Assembly (NCBI GenBank): GCA_015064665.1
Contig: SVRU01000014.1
Coordinates: forward strand, 1-42,112
Reading direction: 5' to 3'
From: Oscillospiraceae bacterium
GTDB lineage: Bacteria > Bacillota_A > Clostridia > Oscillospirales > CAG-272
Length of the DNA: 42,112 bases
In this document: piece after piece, positions 25,721 through 34,220 of the stretch
How positions within the stretch are numbered: the first letter of the stretch is position 1
Layout of the letters: each line of letters begins with the position of its first letter
Position numbers and translations under genes: made by a program
The notes under the pieces: model-generated
Told to the model about the DNA's origin: nothing
What the model saw: the letters and a program-made list of their open reading frames with translations, nothing else
Database searches by the model: none

Positions 25721-27772
25721 ATGAACATCGGTTATATTAATGCACGCGACTTCGGTGCCACAGGCTCTGAGTATACCACCATTGCTCATTCGGTAGCAGG
25801 CTCGAACAAATTCAAGCTTGACAGCGTCGGTGATTTTAAGGCCGGCGACGAGGTGCTTGTCAAGGGATGCAGTCCTAGTGTTAAAGAGGCAACGCTTTTT
25901 GAGCGCAAGGATATGAGCTTCGTTAACAGACGCCCCTGGAAGCACAATCAGCCTCTTGACGGCAGAGTCGAGCTTGACGGATATGACGGAAGCCAAGGCG
26001 ATTGGGTCGTATATATCGTCGATTTGTGGCCCGAAGCACCGAATACATTCCGCTGGACTAAAAATTTCGGCGTTGAATGGCACGACGGACTTGAAATTAC
26101 TGACGGTTGGATATACATAGACGGAAAAGTCAGAGTTAAAATAAATGATTTTAAAGAGCGTGAGTGGGGATGTACCGCAACCTTCGTTTGCACCTCCCGT
26201 ATGGTTGCAAAGGTCGAGGGGGTTGAAGGGGATGTTTTAACGCTCTCAGAGCAGGCATCCATTACATCGTCAAGCACCATTCTTCACTCGGATTCCGAGG
26301 CTATTCAGCGTGCTATCGACACGGCTATTGCCGAGAAGAAGAGCGTTTTTCTTCCCAACGGCAAATACCGCATAACGAAATCACTTATGATCAACGAGCC
26401 GTCGGGCTTTACCTTCGAGGGTGAAAACGGAACCGACACGATTATAGACAACAGCCTTGGCGCGGTAGGTATTGAGCGCCCCGCGGGCTCCTGCTTCTAC
26501 GTAAACGGCGGTGAGGACGTAACGCTCAAGAATTTTTCAATGATAGGATGCTATGGCTTTAAGGAAAGGTCGCGCGGAGTTAACATGTTCTGTCGCGGAG
26601 GTACGTCGGTGTTCGGATTCTATTTCCAGAAATCCAACGCAACCTGCTTTATAAATACCAAGCGCGTTCTCGTTGAAAACTGCCACGCAAGAAAAATGTC
26701 TGCCGAGTGCTTCTACTCAATGGGCGACCCTCGCGAAATTGCTAATCCGCCGGAAAAATATACAAGGTCGATAACCTATCTTCGCTGTTCTGTTGAGGAC
26801 TGCGCAAGAAATGCGTTTAATAACAACGATAAGGCAGAGGGTACGTCAATTCTCTACTGTCGCATCAAGGACGTCGGAAATGCGGCTTGGGAGGGTGCGT
26901 CAAGATTCGTAAAGATTCACGGATGCTACATCTCAAACACGGGCGCGGTTGCAATCGGAAATATCCGCCGTCGCGTGGATTATCTTAATAAGCTCGGAAC
27001 GGCTCAGCACATAATAACCGACAACTATTTTGAGGCGGGAACTCAGGATAGAAAGTGTTCGATGATAAAAATAGGTTCTTTTGCTTCTCAGATTGTTGTC
27101 AAGGGCAACGTCTTTATGAATTTCAATTCTCCTGCAATAGAGGTGCGCGGAGAGGGACAAACCGTTGATACAGCGCCCGAAAACGTAATAATCTCGGGCA
27201 ACTCCATTGATTTGACGGCTATCGGCGAAGAGAGCGTTGACAGATACGGTATCCGCATTACCTCCGGCTTCGTTACCGCGTCGGATAACCATATTTACGT
27301 TCGCGGTCAGGCTGACAAAATGACTAAGGGTATAATTGTAAGCGACGACGTAATACGCGCTTCCATTCACGACAATACCATTGCAGGCGTTGGCGTCGGC
27401 ATACATTCCGACAAGGTCCTGTGCGTTGTAGGCGACGTTTTGAGCGATAGGTCGTTTTACACGAAGGCAGGCAGGTCGGGAACTGCTTCAAAGCCGATGT
27501 TCCCGCGAGAGGGCTCGCTCAATTATGCCGATTGGCGCGTGCATTGGCTTAAGGACGGCACGGAGTCGGAAATTCTCGAGCTCGACCTTGCAGCGCTTAA
27601 CTTCACCCTCAAGGAGCCCAGAGATTTGAAGGACGGAGATGAATTTTATCTTTACGCCGTGCGTGAGCTTCCTTGGTCAATTCACCACAATATCATAGAT
27701 AATTGTCCGACACCTCTTTCGCTTGAAAGCTACGGCGGTGAGAGGGCGGCACTCGACGGGAATATATTTTGA
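25721..27772 (+). CDS. Pectate lyase-like right-handed beta-helix protein (copy 1)
   Basis: A 683-residue protein of the Pectate_lyase_3 superfamily, whose members cleave or bind acidic polysaccharides. It opens with the family's RDFGATGSE motif (residues 9-17). The usual follow-on motif (HSDSEAIQRAID, then LPNGKYRI) appears only near residue 189, so about 165 residues of another, mostly beta domain are inserted. The beta-helix follows (about 210-570), with repeated short G-N-x-F/I turns (ITDNYF, VKGNVF, ISGNSI, IHDNTI). A small C-terminal beta region includes LPWSIHHNIID. No signal peptide, so a cytoplasmic place is likely; the catalytic residues cannot be assigned. AAGGAG precedes the ATG. 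The next gene is its paralogue. Confidence 0.8.
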   Translation: MNIGYINARDFGATGSEYTTIAHSVAGSNKFKLDSVGDFKAGDEVLVKGCSPSVKEATLFERKDMSFVNRRPWKHNQPLDGRVELDGYDGSQGDWVVYIVDLWPEAPNTFRWTKNFGVEWHDGLEITDGWIYIDGKVRVKINDFKEREWGCTATFVCTSRMVAKVEGVEGDVLTLSEQASITSSSTILHSDSEAIQRAIDTAIAEKKSVFLPNGKYRITKSLMINEPSGFTFEGENGTDTIIDNSLGAVGIERPAGSCFYVNGGEDVTLKNFSMIGCYGFKERSRGVNMFCRGGTSVFGFYFQKSNATCFINTKRVLVENCHARKMSAECFYSMGDPREIANPPEKYTRSITYLRCSVEDCARNAFNNNDKAEGTSILYCRIKDVGNAAWEGASRFVKIHGCYISNTGAVAIGNIRRRVDYLNKLGTAQHIITDNYFEAGTQDRKCSMIKIGSFASQIVVKGNVFMNFNSPAIEVRGEGQTVDTAPENVIISGNSIDLTAIGEESVDRYGIRITSGFVTASDNHIYVRGQADKMTKGIIVSDDVIRASIHDNTIAGVGVGIHSDKVLCVVGDVLSDRSFYTKAGRSGTASKPMFPREGSLNYADWRVHWLKDGTESEILELDLAALNFTLKEPRDLKDGDEFYLYAVRELPWSIHHNIIDNCPTPLSLESYGGERAALDGNIF

Positions 27773-27789
27773 AACAACGGAGAAAACGT

Positions 27790-29880
27790 ATGCAGAACGG
27801 ATTTTTAAATGCAAAGGATTTTGGTGCTTCGGGCTCTGAATATGTAACGAAAGCCACCTCGACTAACGGAAGCTGTGAATTTACACTTGAATCTATAGGC
27901 GATTTCAGGGTTGGCGACGAGGTTATCGTCAAGGGCGCAAACCCTCATTTCGAGGCAGAAAAGCTTTTTGAGCGCAGACCGAGAACACCCGAGGAAAAAC
28001 GTGTCTGGCGCCATAACCAGCCGATAGACGGCAGGGTAGAGCTTGACGGATACGACGGCACGCAGGGAGATTGGGAGGTTTATTTCTTCGATTTGTGTCC
28101 TGAAATGCCCGACGTTTTCCGCTGGACCAAGGACTTTGGCGTTAGCTGGAGCGAGGATATTCCGCTTACAGACGGCTGGATAACCGTTGACGGAAAGATA
28201 AGAGTAAAGTTCAACGATTTTGCGGAGCGCGAGTGGGGCTGTACGGCGGCTTTCGTTTGCTCTTCAAGATTAATTTCAACGATAGAGAAAATCGATGGAA
28301 ATACTGTTACTCTTGCAGACGCCGCAGGTATAGACGCCGAGTGCGAAATTATGCATTCCGATTCAGCCGCTATTCAGCGCGCTATTGATACCGCTCTTGC
28401 AGAAAAGAAAAACGTATTTCTGCCAAACGGAAAATACAGACTTTCCAAGGAACTTTCTATTATCGATGCCTCCGGCTTTACCTTTGAGGGCGAAAGCGGA
28501 CAGGATACCATACTTGACAATAGCCTTGGCGCGGTAGGCGTCGAGCGTCAACAAGGCTCTTGTTTTTACGTAAAAGGCGGCGAGGACGTTACACTCAGAA
28601 ATATCTTTATGGTAGGATGTTACGGCTTTGCGGAAAAAGAAAAAGGCGCGGTAATTACCTGCCGCGGCGGAAATTCGGTTTACGGATTTTATTTTATGAA
28701 GTCAAACGCCACCTGTTTTGAAAGCACTAAGCGTATTCTCGTTGAAAACTGCCACGCAAGAAAAATGTCTGCCGAGTGCTTTTACTCAACCGGTGAATCT
28801 CGTGAGTATCCTGCCGAACCCGACCGGTATACGCATACTATGACCTATCTGCGCTGCTCGGTTGAGGACTGCGCGAGAAACGCATTCAATAATAATGACA
28901 AGAGTGAGTGTACCTCTATACTTTACTGTCGCATAAAGGATATCGGCAACGCGGCGTGGGAGGGCTCGTCAAGATTCAGTATTGTTCACGGATGCTATAT
29001 ATGCAACACCAGAACTGAGATAGAAACGGGAAACACCTCGCGAACAAGACTAAATCCGCTTACCGGAGAGGTAAACGAAAGATGGGATATGTTCAACAAG
29101 CTCGGTATGGCTCAGCATATAATCAGCGACAACTACTTTGAAGCGGGCTCATTTATCAACGAGCCTGCCATAAGAACGGGCTCCTTCACCTCGCAGGTGA
29201 TAATCAAGGGCAACGTTTTCGTAAACTACAACGCCCCCGCAATATTCGCAGAGGGTGCGGTTACAGGACTCAACACACCCTCTGAAAACGTAATAATTAC
29301 GGGCAACTCCATCGACCTTACGAATATCACGGACGAGAGCCGTGAAAGATACGGTATCAAAATTACCACAAACTACGTAACCGCATCGGATAACCAGATT
29401 TTCGTTCGCGGAGAGGTTGACGAAAAGGTAAAGGGTATCGTTATAAGCGATGACGTTACAAGACTTTCCGTCCACGATAATACCATAGTGGGATGCGGTG
29501 TCGGAATAGAGACAGAAAAGGTAGTCGGCAAGGTCGGAACGGTAATCTCCGACAGAGAGTTTTACCGCTTTGAAAGCAAGCCCGTGCTGCAGAGAACGAA
29601 GCCCATGCTTCTTCGTCCCGCATCTCACAGATACAGGGGCTGGGTAATGCAGTGGCTGTCCGACGGACAGGAATCGGTAATCGAGGATTTTGATCCGTAC
29701 AAGCTCGTATTTACGCTTAAAGAGCCGCGCGAAATGAAGGAAGAGGATGAGTTTTATATATACGCTCCAAACGCTCTTCCTTGGTCGATTCATCACAATA
29801 TAATAGACGGATGCGTAAAACCCGTTTCTCTTGATACGTACGGAGGCAAAAAAGCACTTTTTGAGGATAACGTCTATTAA
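27790..29880 (+). CDS. Pectate lyase-like right-handed beta-helix protein (copy 2)
   Basis: A 696-residue paralogue of the preceding gene with the same order: KDFGASGSE near the start, a large inserted domain, HSDSAAIQRAID near residue 190, beta-helix rungs and a C-terminal LPWSIHHNIID segment. It differs by a longer loop after YICNT (about residues 415-435). Short stretches of DNA are almost identical between copies, for example 26664-26720 and 28732-28788. ATG 27790 is preferred because CGGAGA lies just upstream; the frame could also open at TTG 27769, which overlaps the stop of copy 1. No signal peptide. Substrate unknown; pectic or other uronate-containing material is the likely class. 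Confidence 0.8.
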   Translation: MQNGFLNAKDFGASGSEYVTKATSTNGSCEFTLESIGDFRVGDEVIVKGANPHFEAEKLFERRPRTPEEKRVWRHNQPIDGRVELDGYDGTQGDWEVYFFDLCPEMPDVFRWTKDFGVSWSEDIPLTDGWITVDGKIRVKFNDFAEREWGCTAAFVCSSRLISTIEKIDGNTVTLADAAGIDAECEIMHSDSAAIQRAIDTALAEKKNVFLPNGKYRLSKELSIIDASGFTFEGESGQDTILDNSLGAVGVERQQGSCFYVKGGEDVTLRNIFMVGCYGFAEKEKGAVITCRGGNSVYGFYFMKSNATCFESTKRILVENCHARKMSAECFYSTGESREYPAEPDRYTHTMTYLRCSVEDCARNAFNNNDKSECTSILYCRIKDIGNAAWEGSSRFSIVHGCYICNTRTEIETGNTSRTRLNPLTGEVNERWDMFNKLGMAQHIISDNYFEAGSFINEPAIRTGSFTSQVIIKGNVFVNYNAPAIFAEGAVTGLNTPSENVIITGNSIDLTNITDESRERYGIKITTNYVTASDNQIFVRGEVDEKVKGIVISDDVTRLSVHDNTIVGCGVGIETEKVVGKVGTVISDREFYRFESKPVLQRTKPMLLRPASHRYRGWVMQWLSDGQESVIEDFDPYKLVFTLKEPREMKEEDEFYIYAPNALPWSIHHNIIDGCVKPVSLDTYGGKKALFEDNVY

Positions 29881-29911
29881 AAATACCGAAAACGTCTATC
29901 GAAAAAAACAA

Positions 29912-29954
29912 AAAAATGCGGATGGCAGACGGATGTGCTTGCTACCGCATTTTT
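29912..29954. terminator. Bidirectional terminator, beta-helix genes / gpr
   Basis: AAAAATGCGG (29912-29921) pairs with CCGCATTTTT (29945-29954). T-runs occur on both strands, and the two neighbouring genes converge on it. Confidence 0.82.
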
Positions 29955-29978
29955 AACTTGGTTTTCTCAAGGTAATAT

Positions 29979-30857
29979 TCAGCAGTAAGAAGATATACCG
30001 AACGCTTGATTTATAGCGCCGCCGATTATCTCTGCCGCTACGTTCGTTATTTCGTCGATTTCCTTGGGAGAAACAAGCATTGATTCTTCGGAATAAGGAA
30101 CTTTTTCGTCAGAATCTCCGAGTGAAAAAATACGCGAATCTATCACCGTGGGCACACCGATTGCGATGATGGGAATTCCGATGCTCTCTTCCGTGAGCGC
30201 GTTTCTGTAATTTCCGACGCCGCTGCCCGGAAAAAGTCCCGTATCGGATATCTGCACCGTTGTTCCGAGCCTTTCCTTCGAGCATGTTGCGATTGCGTCT
30301 ACCGCAATTATAACGTCGGGCAGAAGCCTTCTGCAAACACCCCGTATAACCTCGGAAGCTTCCATGCCGCTTTCAGCCGTAACCCCGGGGCAGAGAACCG
30401 CAATTTCGGAACATTCAAGCGAATCGAACATATCCTCGTCAAATTCTTTAATATGAAGCGTCGGTTTTACCTGTGCTGCGGTTTTTGGTCCTATCGAGTC
30501 GGGAGTCAGATTTCTGTTTCCGAGTCCGACGACTAAAATTCTTTCGGGGGAAGCTGACGTTCCGTCAACCGTTTCGCAAAGCTTTTTTGCAATTTCCTCA
30601 CCCGCGTCAAGTATTTCCTCGTCGCTAAGCAGATCCATTCTACCAAGATTTAACGTATCGTATCTTCCAATCGGGCGGTTAATGCTTCTTGCGCCCTCTT
30701 CCGATATAATTCTTATTCGTTCCCATATTCCGACCGCGCACTCGCAGCTCGTATATTCGACACCGCGAATGTTGGTGTCTGCCCGCCTTCTTTCAACGGC
30801 AAGGTCGGTATAGCCGTTTCTGTCCTTTTCGCGTCTTTCGTTGAAATAATACCTCAT
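29979..30857 (-). CDS. gpr: Spore germination protease GPR
   Basis: Degrades small acid-soluble spore proteins when spores germinate; made as a zymogen in the forespore. The N-terminal TDLAVE (residues 17-22) is the self-cleavage region of the propeptide and resembles the cleavage site in its substrates. Core motifs follow: GLGN with TPDSIGP, CPGVTAESGMEASE, DAIAT and a DTGLFPGSGVGN segment. They match the aspartate-containing active region of the A25 family. At 292 residues it is a little shorter than Bacillus GPR (about 370). ATG 30857 has an AAGGAG site; a longer frame to 30908 would begin upstream of the likely transcription start. The gene is strong evidence that the organism makes endospores. 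Confidence 0.92.
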   Translation of the reverse strand: MRYYFNERREKDRNGYTDLAVERRRADTNIRGVEYTSCECAVGIWERIRIISEEGARSINRPIGRYDTLNLGRMDLLSDEEILDAGEEIAKKLCETVDGTSASPERILVVGLGNRNLTPDSIGPKTAAQVKPTLHIKEFDEDMFDSLECSEIAVLCPGVTAESGMEASEVIRGVCRRLLPDVIIAVDAIATCSKERLGTTVQISDTGLFPGSGVGNYRNALTEESIGIPIIAIGVPTVIDSRIFSLGDSDEKVPYSEESMLVSPKEIDEITNVAAEIIGGAINQAFGISSYC

Positions 30858-30889
30858 AAGCTTAATCTCCTTCCGAATTGCTTTTTGAA

Positions 30890-30919
30890 AATTATCGTCG
30901 GGAATCAAATATTATATTC
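30890..30919 (-). promoter_or_regulatory. Candidate sigma-F/sigma-G promoter of gpr
   Basis: On the minus strand: -35 GAATA (30919-30915), 15-base spacer, -10 GACGATAATT (30899-30890). This fits the GHATR and GGNRANANTW type patterns with one mismatch. It would give a leader of about 25 bases with the ribosome site at 30866-30871. A TATAAT also lies nearby, but without a matching -35. Confidence 0.45.
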
Positions 30920-31008
30920 ATAGCCAGAAATAATTGTGTAAAATCAACAATAACCGACATTCTTATTTGTGCAATTGAAACGAAAATTGAAGGTGCAACA
31001 TTTTAGCA

Positions 31009-31037
31009 TTGAAAAAGAGAAATTTTTATGTTAAAAT
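31009..31037 (+). promoter_or_regulatory. Promoter of the solute-binding protein gene
   Basis: -35 TTGAAA (31009-31014), 17-base spacer, -10 TAAAAT (31032-31037), about 90 bases before the start codon. Confidence 0.68.
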
Positions 31038-31124
31038 ATATAAAGTAATATTATCATCGCGCATTTTGCGCATATTGCAAACGTATATTTTTTTGCCGCT
31101 TTCAGCGGCGGAACGGAGAACCAA

Positions 31125-32882
31125 ATGAAGAAAATTATTAGCATGCTCATGGCTTTGACGTTGCTTTGCGGAAGTTTGTTCTCGCTTGCATCCTGCGGAG
31201 CCCCTGAAGATGCGGGTGCCGAAATCGTTGTTGACCTTGGTGATGATGTATTCGATTTTGACCCCACCGATTACTATGCCGACAGCAACGCTGAGCAGAT
31301 TATGAGCCTTCTTTACGAGCCGCTTTTCAAGATTAACTCAAAGGGTGAGCTTGAGCACGCTGCCGCAAAAGAGTATTCTGTTGACGAATCGGAAAGAGAA
31401 ATTAAGATAAAGCTTCGTGAGACCTATTGGTCTGATGAAATCCGCGTTTACGCTAACGATTTTATTTACGCATGGCGTGAGGTTCTTCTTGAACCCTCTA
31501 ATCCCAACCCTGCAGCAGCTCTTCTTTACGATATTGAGAATGCAGTTGCCGTTAAGGCTGGTGACCTTACATATTCCGACCTTGGAGCCGTAAGCACCGG
31601 CGCGTATGAGATTACTATCAAGTATCGCGAGGGCGGAGATTACAAGCAGCTTCTTAAAAATCTTGCATCGATTGCAACCTCACCTCTTCGTCAGGATATC
31701 GTTTCGGTTGCAAAGACATATTGGTCAAAGGAAATCTCAAGCATAGTTACGAACGGTCCTTTCAAGCTTCAGAGCCTCAGTTACGACATCGGTGAGTTCA
31801 CTCTTGCCAGAAACGTCGGATACCACCAGTCTCCCAATGTTGAGGATTATACCGAAAAGGTAAGACCTGCCGCGCTCGTCTCCTTCATTGCAGACGATGC
31901 TGAGTACGAGCTTTCCTACGACGATATTGCAAACAAGACGGTATTCTATATGGGTAACGCATCTCTCGAGGTCAGAGCGGCTAACGCAAAGAAGGCGAAG
32001 GCTGTCGATACTACCTCCGTATATTCCTACGTGTTTAATACCGACAATCCCATATTTGCAAATAAAGACGTAAGATACGCGCTCTCACTTGCAATTGACC
32101 GTAACGCAGTTGTCGAGGCGGTTACCTTCGGCAAGGCGGCAACCGGTTTCCTTCCCGATGCGGCGGCAAAGGCTATTTACGGCAAGAACAGAACGGCGTG
32201 CATCTCAAGCGACTACGAATCTAATCTTTCTCAGGCAAAGTCTTTGATAGCAGGTGCTTCGCTTACCGCAGCGCAAAAATCATTTACTCTCACAATCAAT
32301 AATGATGAAGAGAGCAGCGCAATTGCAGAGATTGCAAAGGCTGCGTGGACTGAGCTTGGCTTTGACGTAACCATCAAGAAGGTATCCACGATTACCTCAA
32401 AGATTATAGACACGACTCTTGACGAGGAAAAAATTATTACCGACTCTGCTATCCAGACCCTTGTTAAAGAAGCTTCCTACGGCAAACGCAACTTTGACGT
32501 AATAGCAGTTGATTGGCAGACCTACTCAAACGATCCCATCGTTGCGCTTAGCGCTTTCACGTCGCATATGAACGGAAACGGCGCGGATTTCAACGAGGGT
32601 ATAGTCCGTATGAATATAAGCGGATGGTCAAGCAACGATTTTGATCAGTACGTCAACGTGGCTTTCAACGCTAAAAACAGCGACGAAAGAAAGACCGCTC
32701 TTAAGAATGCGGAGAAGATTCTCGTTGAGGAAGCTCCTATAGTTCCCGTGATATTCAATCAGAATTTTGCTTTTATAAGCAGTGAGCTTTCCTCTGTTAA
32801 GGTTGATGGCTTCGGTCATTTCGTATTTAACAGTGCAAAGCAGAAAAACTATCAGAAATACCTTCCGAAAGAGGAAGAATAA
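31125..32882 (+). CDS. ABC transporter solute-binding lipoprotein, SBP_bac_5 (peptide/OppA type)
   Basis: A lipoprotein that captures peptides or similar solutes outside the membrane. It has a lipoprotein signal peptide with lipobox LASC and lipidated C24. The mature part has the two-lobe SBP_bac_5 layout: an N-terminal segment with MSLLYEPLF and the conserved DFIYAWREVL, then NGPFKL. The C-terminal lobe has KDVRYALSLAIDR, and a late IVPVIFNQNF strand closes it. The 585-residue length is normal. A GGAG site precedes the ATG. No permease or ATPase gene is next to it, so it either works with a transporter encoded elsewhere or serves as a sensor. The ligand is unknown. Confidence 0.87.
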   Translation: MKKIISMLMALTLLCGSLFSLASCGAPEDAGAEIVVDLGDDVFDFDPTDYYADSNAEQIMSLLYEPLFKINSKGELEHAAAKEYSVDESEREIKIKLRETYWSDEIRVYANDFIYAWREVLLEPSNPNPAAALLYDIENAVAVKAGDLTYSDLGAVSTGAYEITIKYREGGDYKQLLKNLASIATSPLRQDIVSVAKTYWSKEISSIVTNGPFKLQSLSYDIGEFTLARNVGYHQSPNVEDYTEKVRPAALVSFIADDAEYELSYDDIANKTVFYMGNASLEVRAANAKKAKAVDTTSVYSYVFNTDNPIFANKDVRYALSLAIDRNAVVEAVTFGKAATGFLPDAAAKAIYGKNRTACISSDYESNLSQAKSLIAGASLTAAQKSFTLTINNDEESSAIAEIAKAAWTELGFDVTIKKVSTITSKIIDTTLDEEKIITDSAIQTLVKEASYGKRNFDVIAVDWQTYSNDPIVALSAFTSHMNGNGADFNEGIVRMNISGWSSNDFDQYVNVAFNAKNSDERKTALKNAEKILVEEAPIVPVIFNQNFAFISSELSSVKVDGFGHFVFNSAKQKNYQKYLPKEEE

Positions 32883-32887
32883 ATCAG

Positions 32888-32918
32888 AGTACCCGCTGTG
32901 TGGCTCACGGCGGGTACT
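32888..32918 (+). other. Strong hairpin without T-run between two genes
   Basis: AGTACCCGC (32888-32896) pairs exactly with GCGGGTACT (32910-32918), with an inner GTG/CAC. An A-rich tail follows instead of a T-run, so it is probably a 3'-end stabiliser or expression step between the lipoprotein and the DUF4364 gene, not an efficient terminator. Confidence 0.6.
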
Positions 32919-32937
32919 AAAAATATAAGGTGCAGTT

Positions 32938-33492
32938 ATGAAAAAAGCAAAGAAGTTTTCCCTAAAAACAACGACCGATATAAAGGTTTTTATACTTTTT
33001 TTGCTTGATAGCATAGGTTATCCCATTGATCACGATGCGGTTATAGGCATGGTGTCTGAAAATTCCGAGCAGCTGATAATGGATTATGATGAATGTCTCG
33101 GAGAGCTTGTTGACGACGGCCATCTGCTTTACGATGAGTATAACGGTGAAAAATTTTATATGATATCGGATAGCGGAAGAATGATTGCAAGTCAGCTTTA
33201 CGACAGCCTTGACGGTGAGTTCAGAGAGAGGAGTCTCAGATATGCGGCAAAATATACCTCTCTTTCAAAAAGCGGCACTGCGATAAAGGCGACCGTAATC
33301 GACGCTCCGGGAAACAGATTCAAGGTAACCCTGCAGGCAACGGACGGAATCGGAGAGATTTTATGCGCTTCAATAACCGTTAATTCGCGTTCCGAAGCCG
33401 AAAAAATCAAAAGCAATTTCGAGGCGAGACCCGATGCGGTATATCGCGGAATGTTATTTTCGGCAACAGGCCGCCTTGAGTTTTTATCTTAA
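32938..33492 (+). CDS. DUF4364 family protein (winged-helix)
   Basis: A 184-residue protein of the DUF4364 family, common in Clostridia. The first 80 residues read as a winged helix (helices around LFLLDSIG and DYDECLGELVDDG, then a beta wing with GEKFYMISDSGR), which suggests DNA binding. The C-terminal half (about 105-184) is a small beta-rich domain. A transcription-regulator role is inferred, not shown. It begins 20 bases after the hairpin that follows the lipoprotein gene, with an AAGGTG ribosome site and no promoter of its own visible, so it is probably co-transcribed at a reduced level. Confidence 0.78.
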   Translation: MKKAKKFSLKTTTDIKVFILFLLDSIGYPIDHDAVIGMVSENSEQLIMDYDECLGELVDDGHLLYDEYNGEKFYMISDSGRMIASQLYDSLDGEFRERSLRYAAKYTSLSKSGTAIKATVIDAPGNRFKVTLQATDGIGEILCASITVNSRSEAEKIKSNFEARPDAVYRGMLFSATGRLEFLS

Positions 33493-33587
33493 CGTTTGCT
33501 TTTGGCAGATTTTAACAAATTGAATATGCGAAAAAGATAAAAAATTAACGAAATTTTAATAATTGGTAATTTTTTTCAATAAAAACC

Positions 33588-33616
33588 TTGACAATAAGTG
33601 AACAAAAATATATAAT
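33588..33616 (+). promoter_or_regulatory. Consensus promoter of the sigma-factor gene
   Basis: Perfect -35 TTGACA (33588-33593), 17-base spacer, perfect -10 TATAAT (33611-33616). The predicted transcription start is within a few bases of the first ATG (33625). Confidence 0.8.
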
Positions 33617-33624
33617 TATTTTAA

Positions 33625-34209
33625 ATGAAAGTGAATTGTATGAATTTGTGTGCAAATGATGGGATTTTATCTCTTATAACCTTGGTGCACGACGGTGATG
33701 ACGATGCCTTTTCAAAGCTCGTTTCTCTTTATTCGCCTATGCTGAATAAGGTTATATCCGGCTTTCAAAACCCGTCGTTCTGCTACGACGAGGTTTTTTC
33801 TGAGGCGTGTGTCGCGCTTCACCGCGCTGCAATTTCATACGACGTTAACCGTTCGGACGGGATAACCTTTGGTCTTTATGCCAAAATATGCGTTTACAGA
33901 CGCATCTGTGACCTTGCCGAAAAATACGCAAGGGAAATACCTCCCGTTGATTTGAACGTAGAGTTAATAAGCGCGGACAGCGGCATTGAGCAGCTTCTTG
34001 TCGGCCGTGAAAGAATGGCAAGATATCTCAAAATTGCCCGCCGTGTTCTGTCAGCTTACGAATATTCCGTCTTTCTTTTATATATAGACGGGTATTCCGC
34101 TGCTGAAATTTCGCAAAAGCTCGATCGCGACGTGAAATCGGTCGAGAACGCAAAAACGAGAATGATAAAGCGCCTTAGGGAAGAGTGCGATTTGTTCTCG
34201 GATGTTTAA
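33625..34209 (+). CDS. RNA polymerase sigma-70 family factor, sigma-H-like
   Basis: Directs RNA polymerase to a set of promoters. Region 2 (about residues 20-110) includes GDDDAFSKLVSLYSPML, a YDEVFSEACVAL segment equivalent to the core-binding helix, and FGLYAKICVYRRICD. Region 4 (about 130-190) ends in a helix-turn-helix with YSAAEISQKLDRDVKSVENAKTRMIKRLR. The pattern and length (194) are closest to sigma-H/ECF-like factors; sigma-H, which starts sporulation in Bacillus, is the best guess, in keeping with gpr nearby. Either ATG 33625 or ATG 33640 may be the start. The first would give an almost leaderless mRNA; the second has only a weak AAAGTG site. No anti-sigma gene is adjacent. Confidence 0.8.
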   Translation: MKVNCMNLCANDGILSLITLVHDGDDDAFSKLVSLYSPMLNKVISGFQNPSFCYDEVFSEACVALHRAAISYDVNRSDGITFGLYAKICVYRRICDLAEKYAREIPPVDLNVELISADSGIEQLLVGRERMARYLKIARRVLSAYEYSVFLLYIDGYSAAEISQKLDRDVKSVENAKTRMIKRLREECDLFSDV

Positions 34210-34220
34210 TCAGTCTATAT

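Noticed and set aside
19127..29880. Recently acquired mobile island
   Set aside because: No integrase, transposase, tRNA junction or flanking repeats, and base and codon use look like the neighbours by eye. Transfer cannot be excluded but is not supported.
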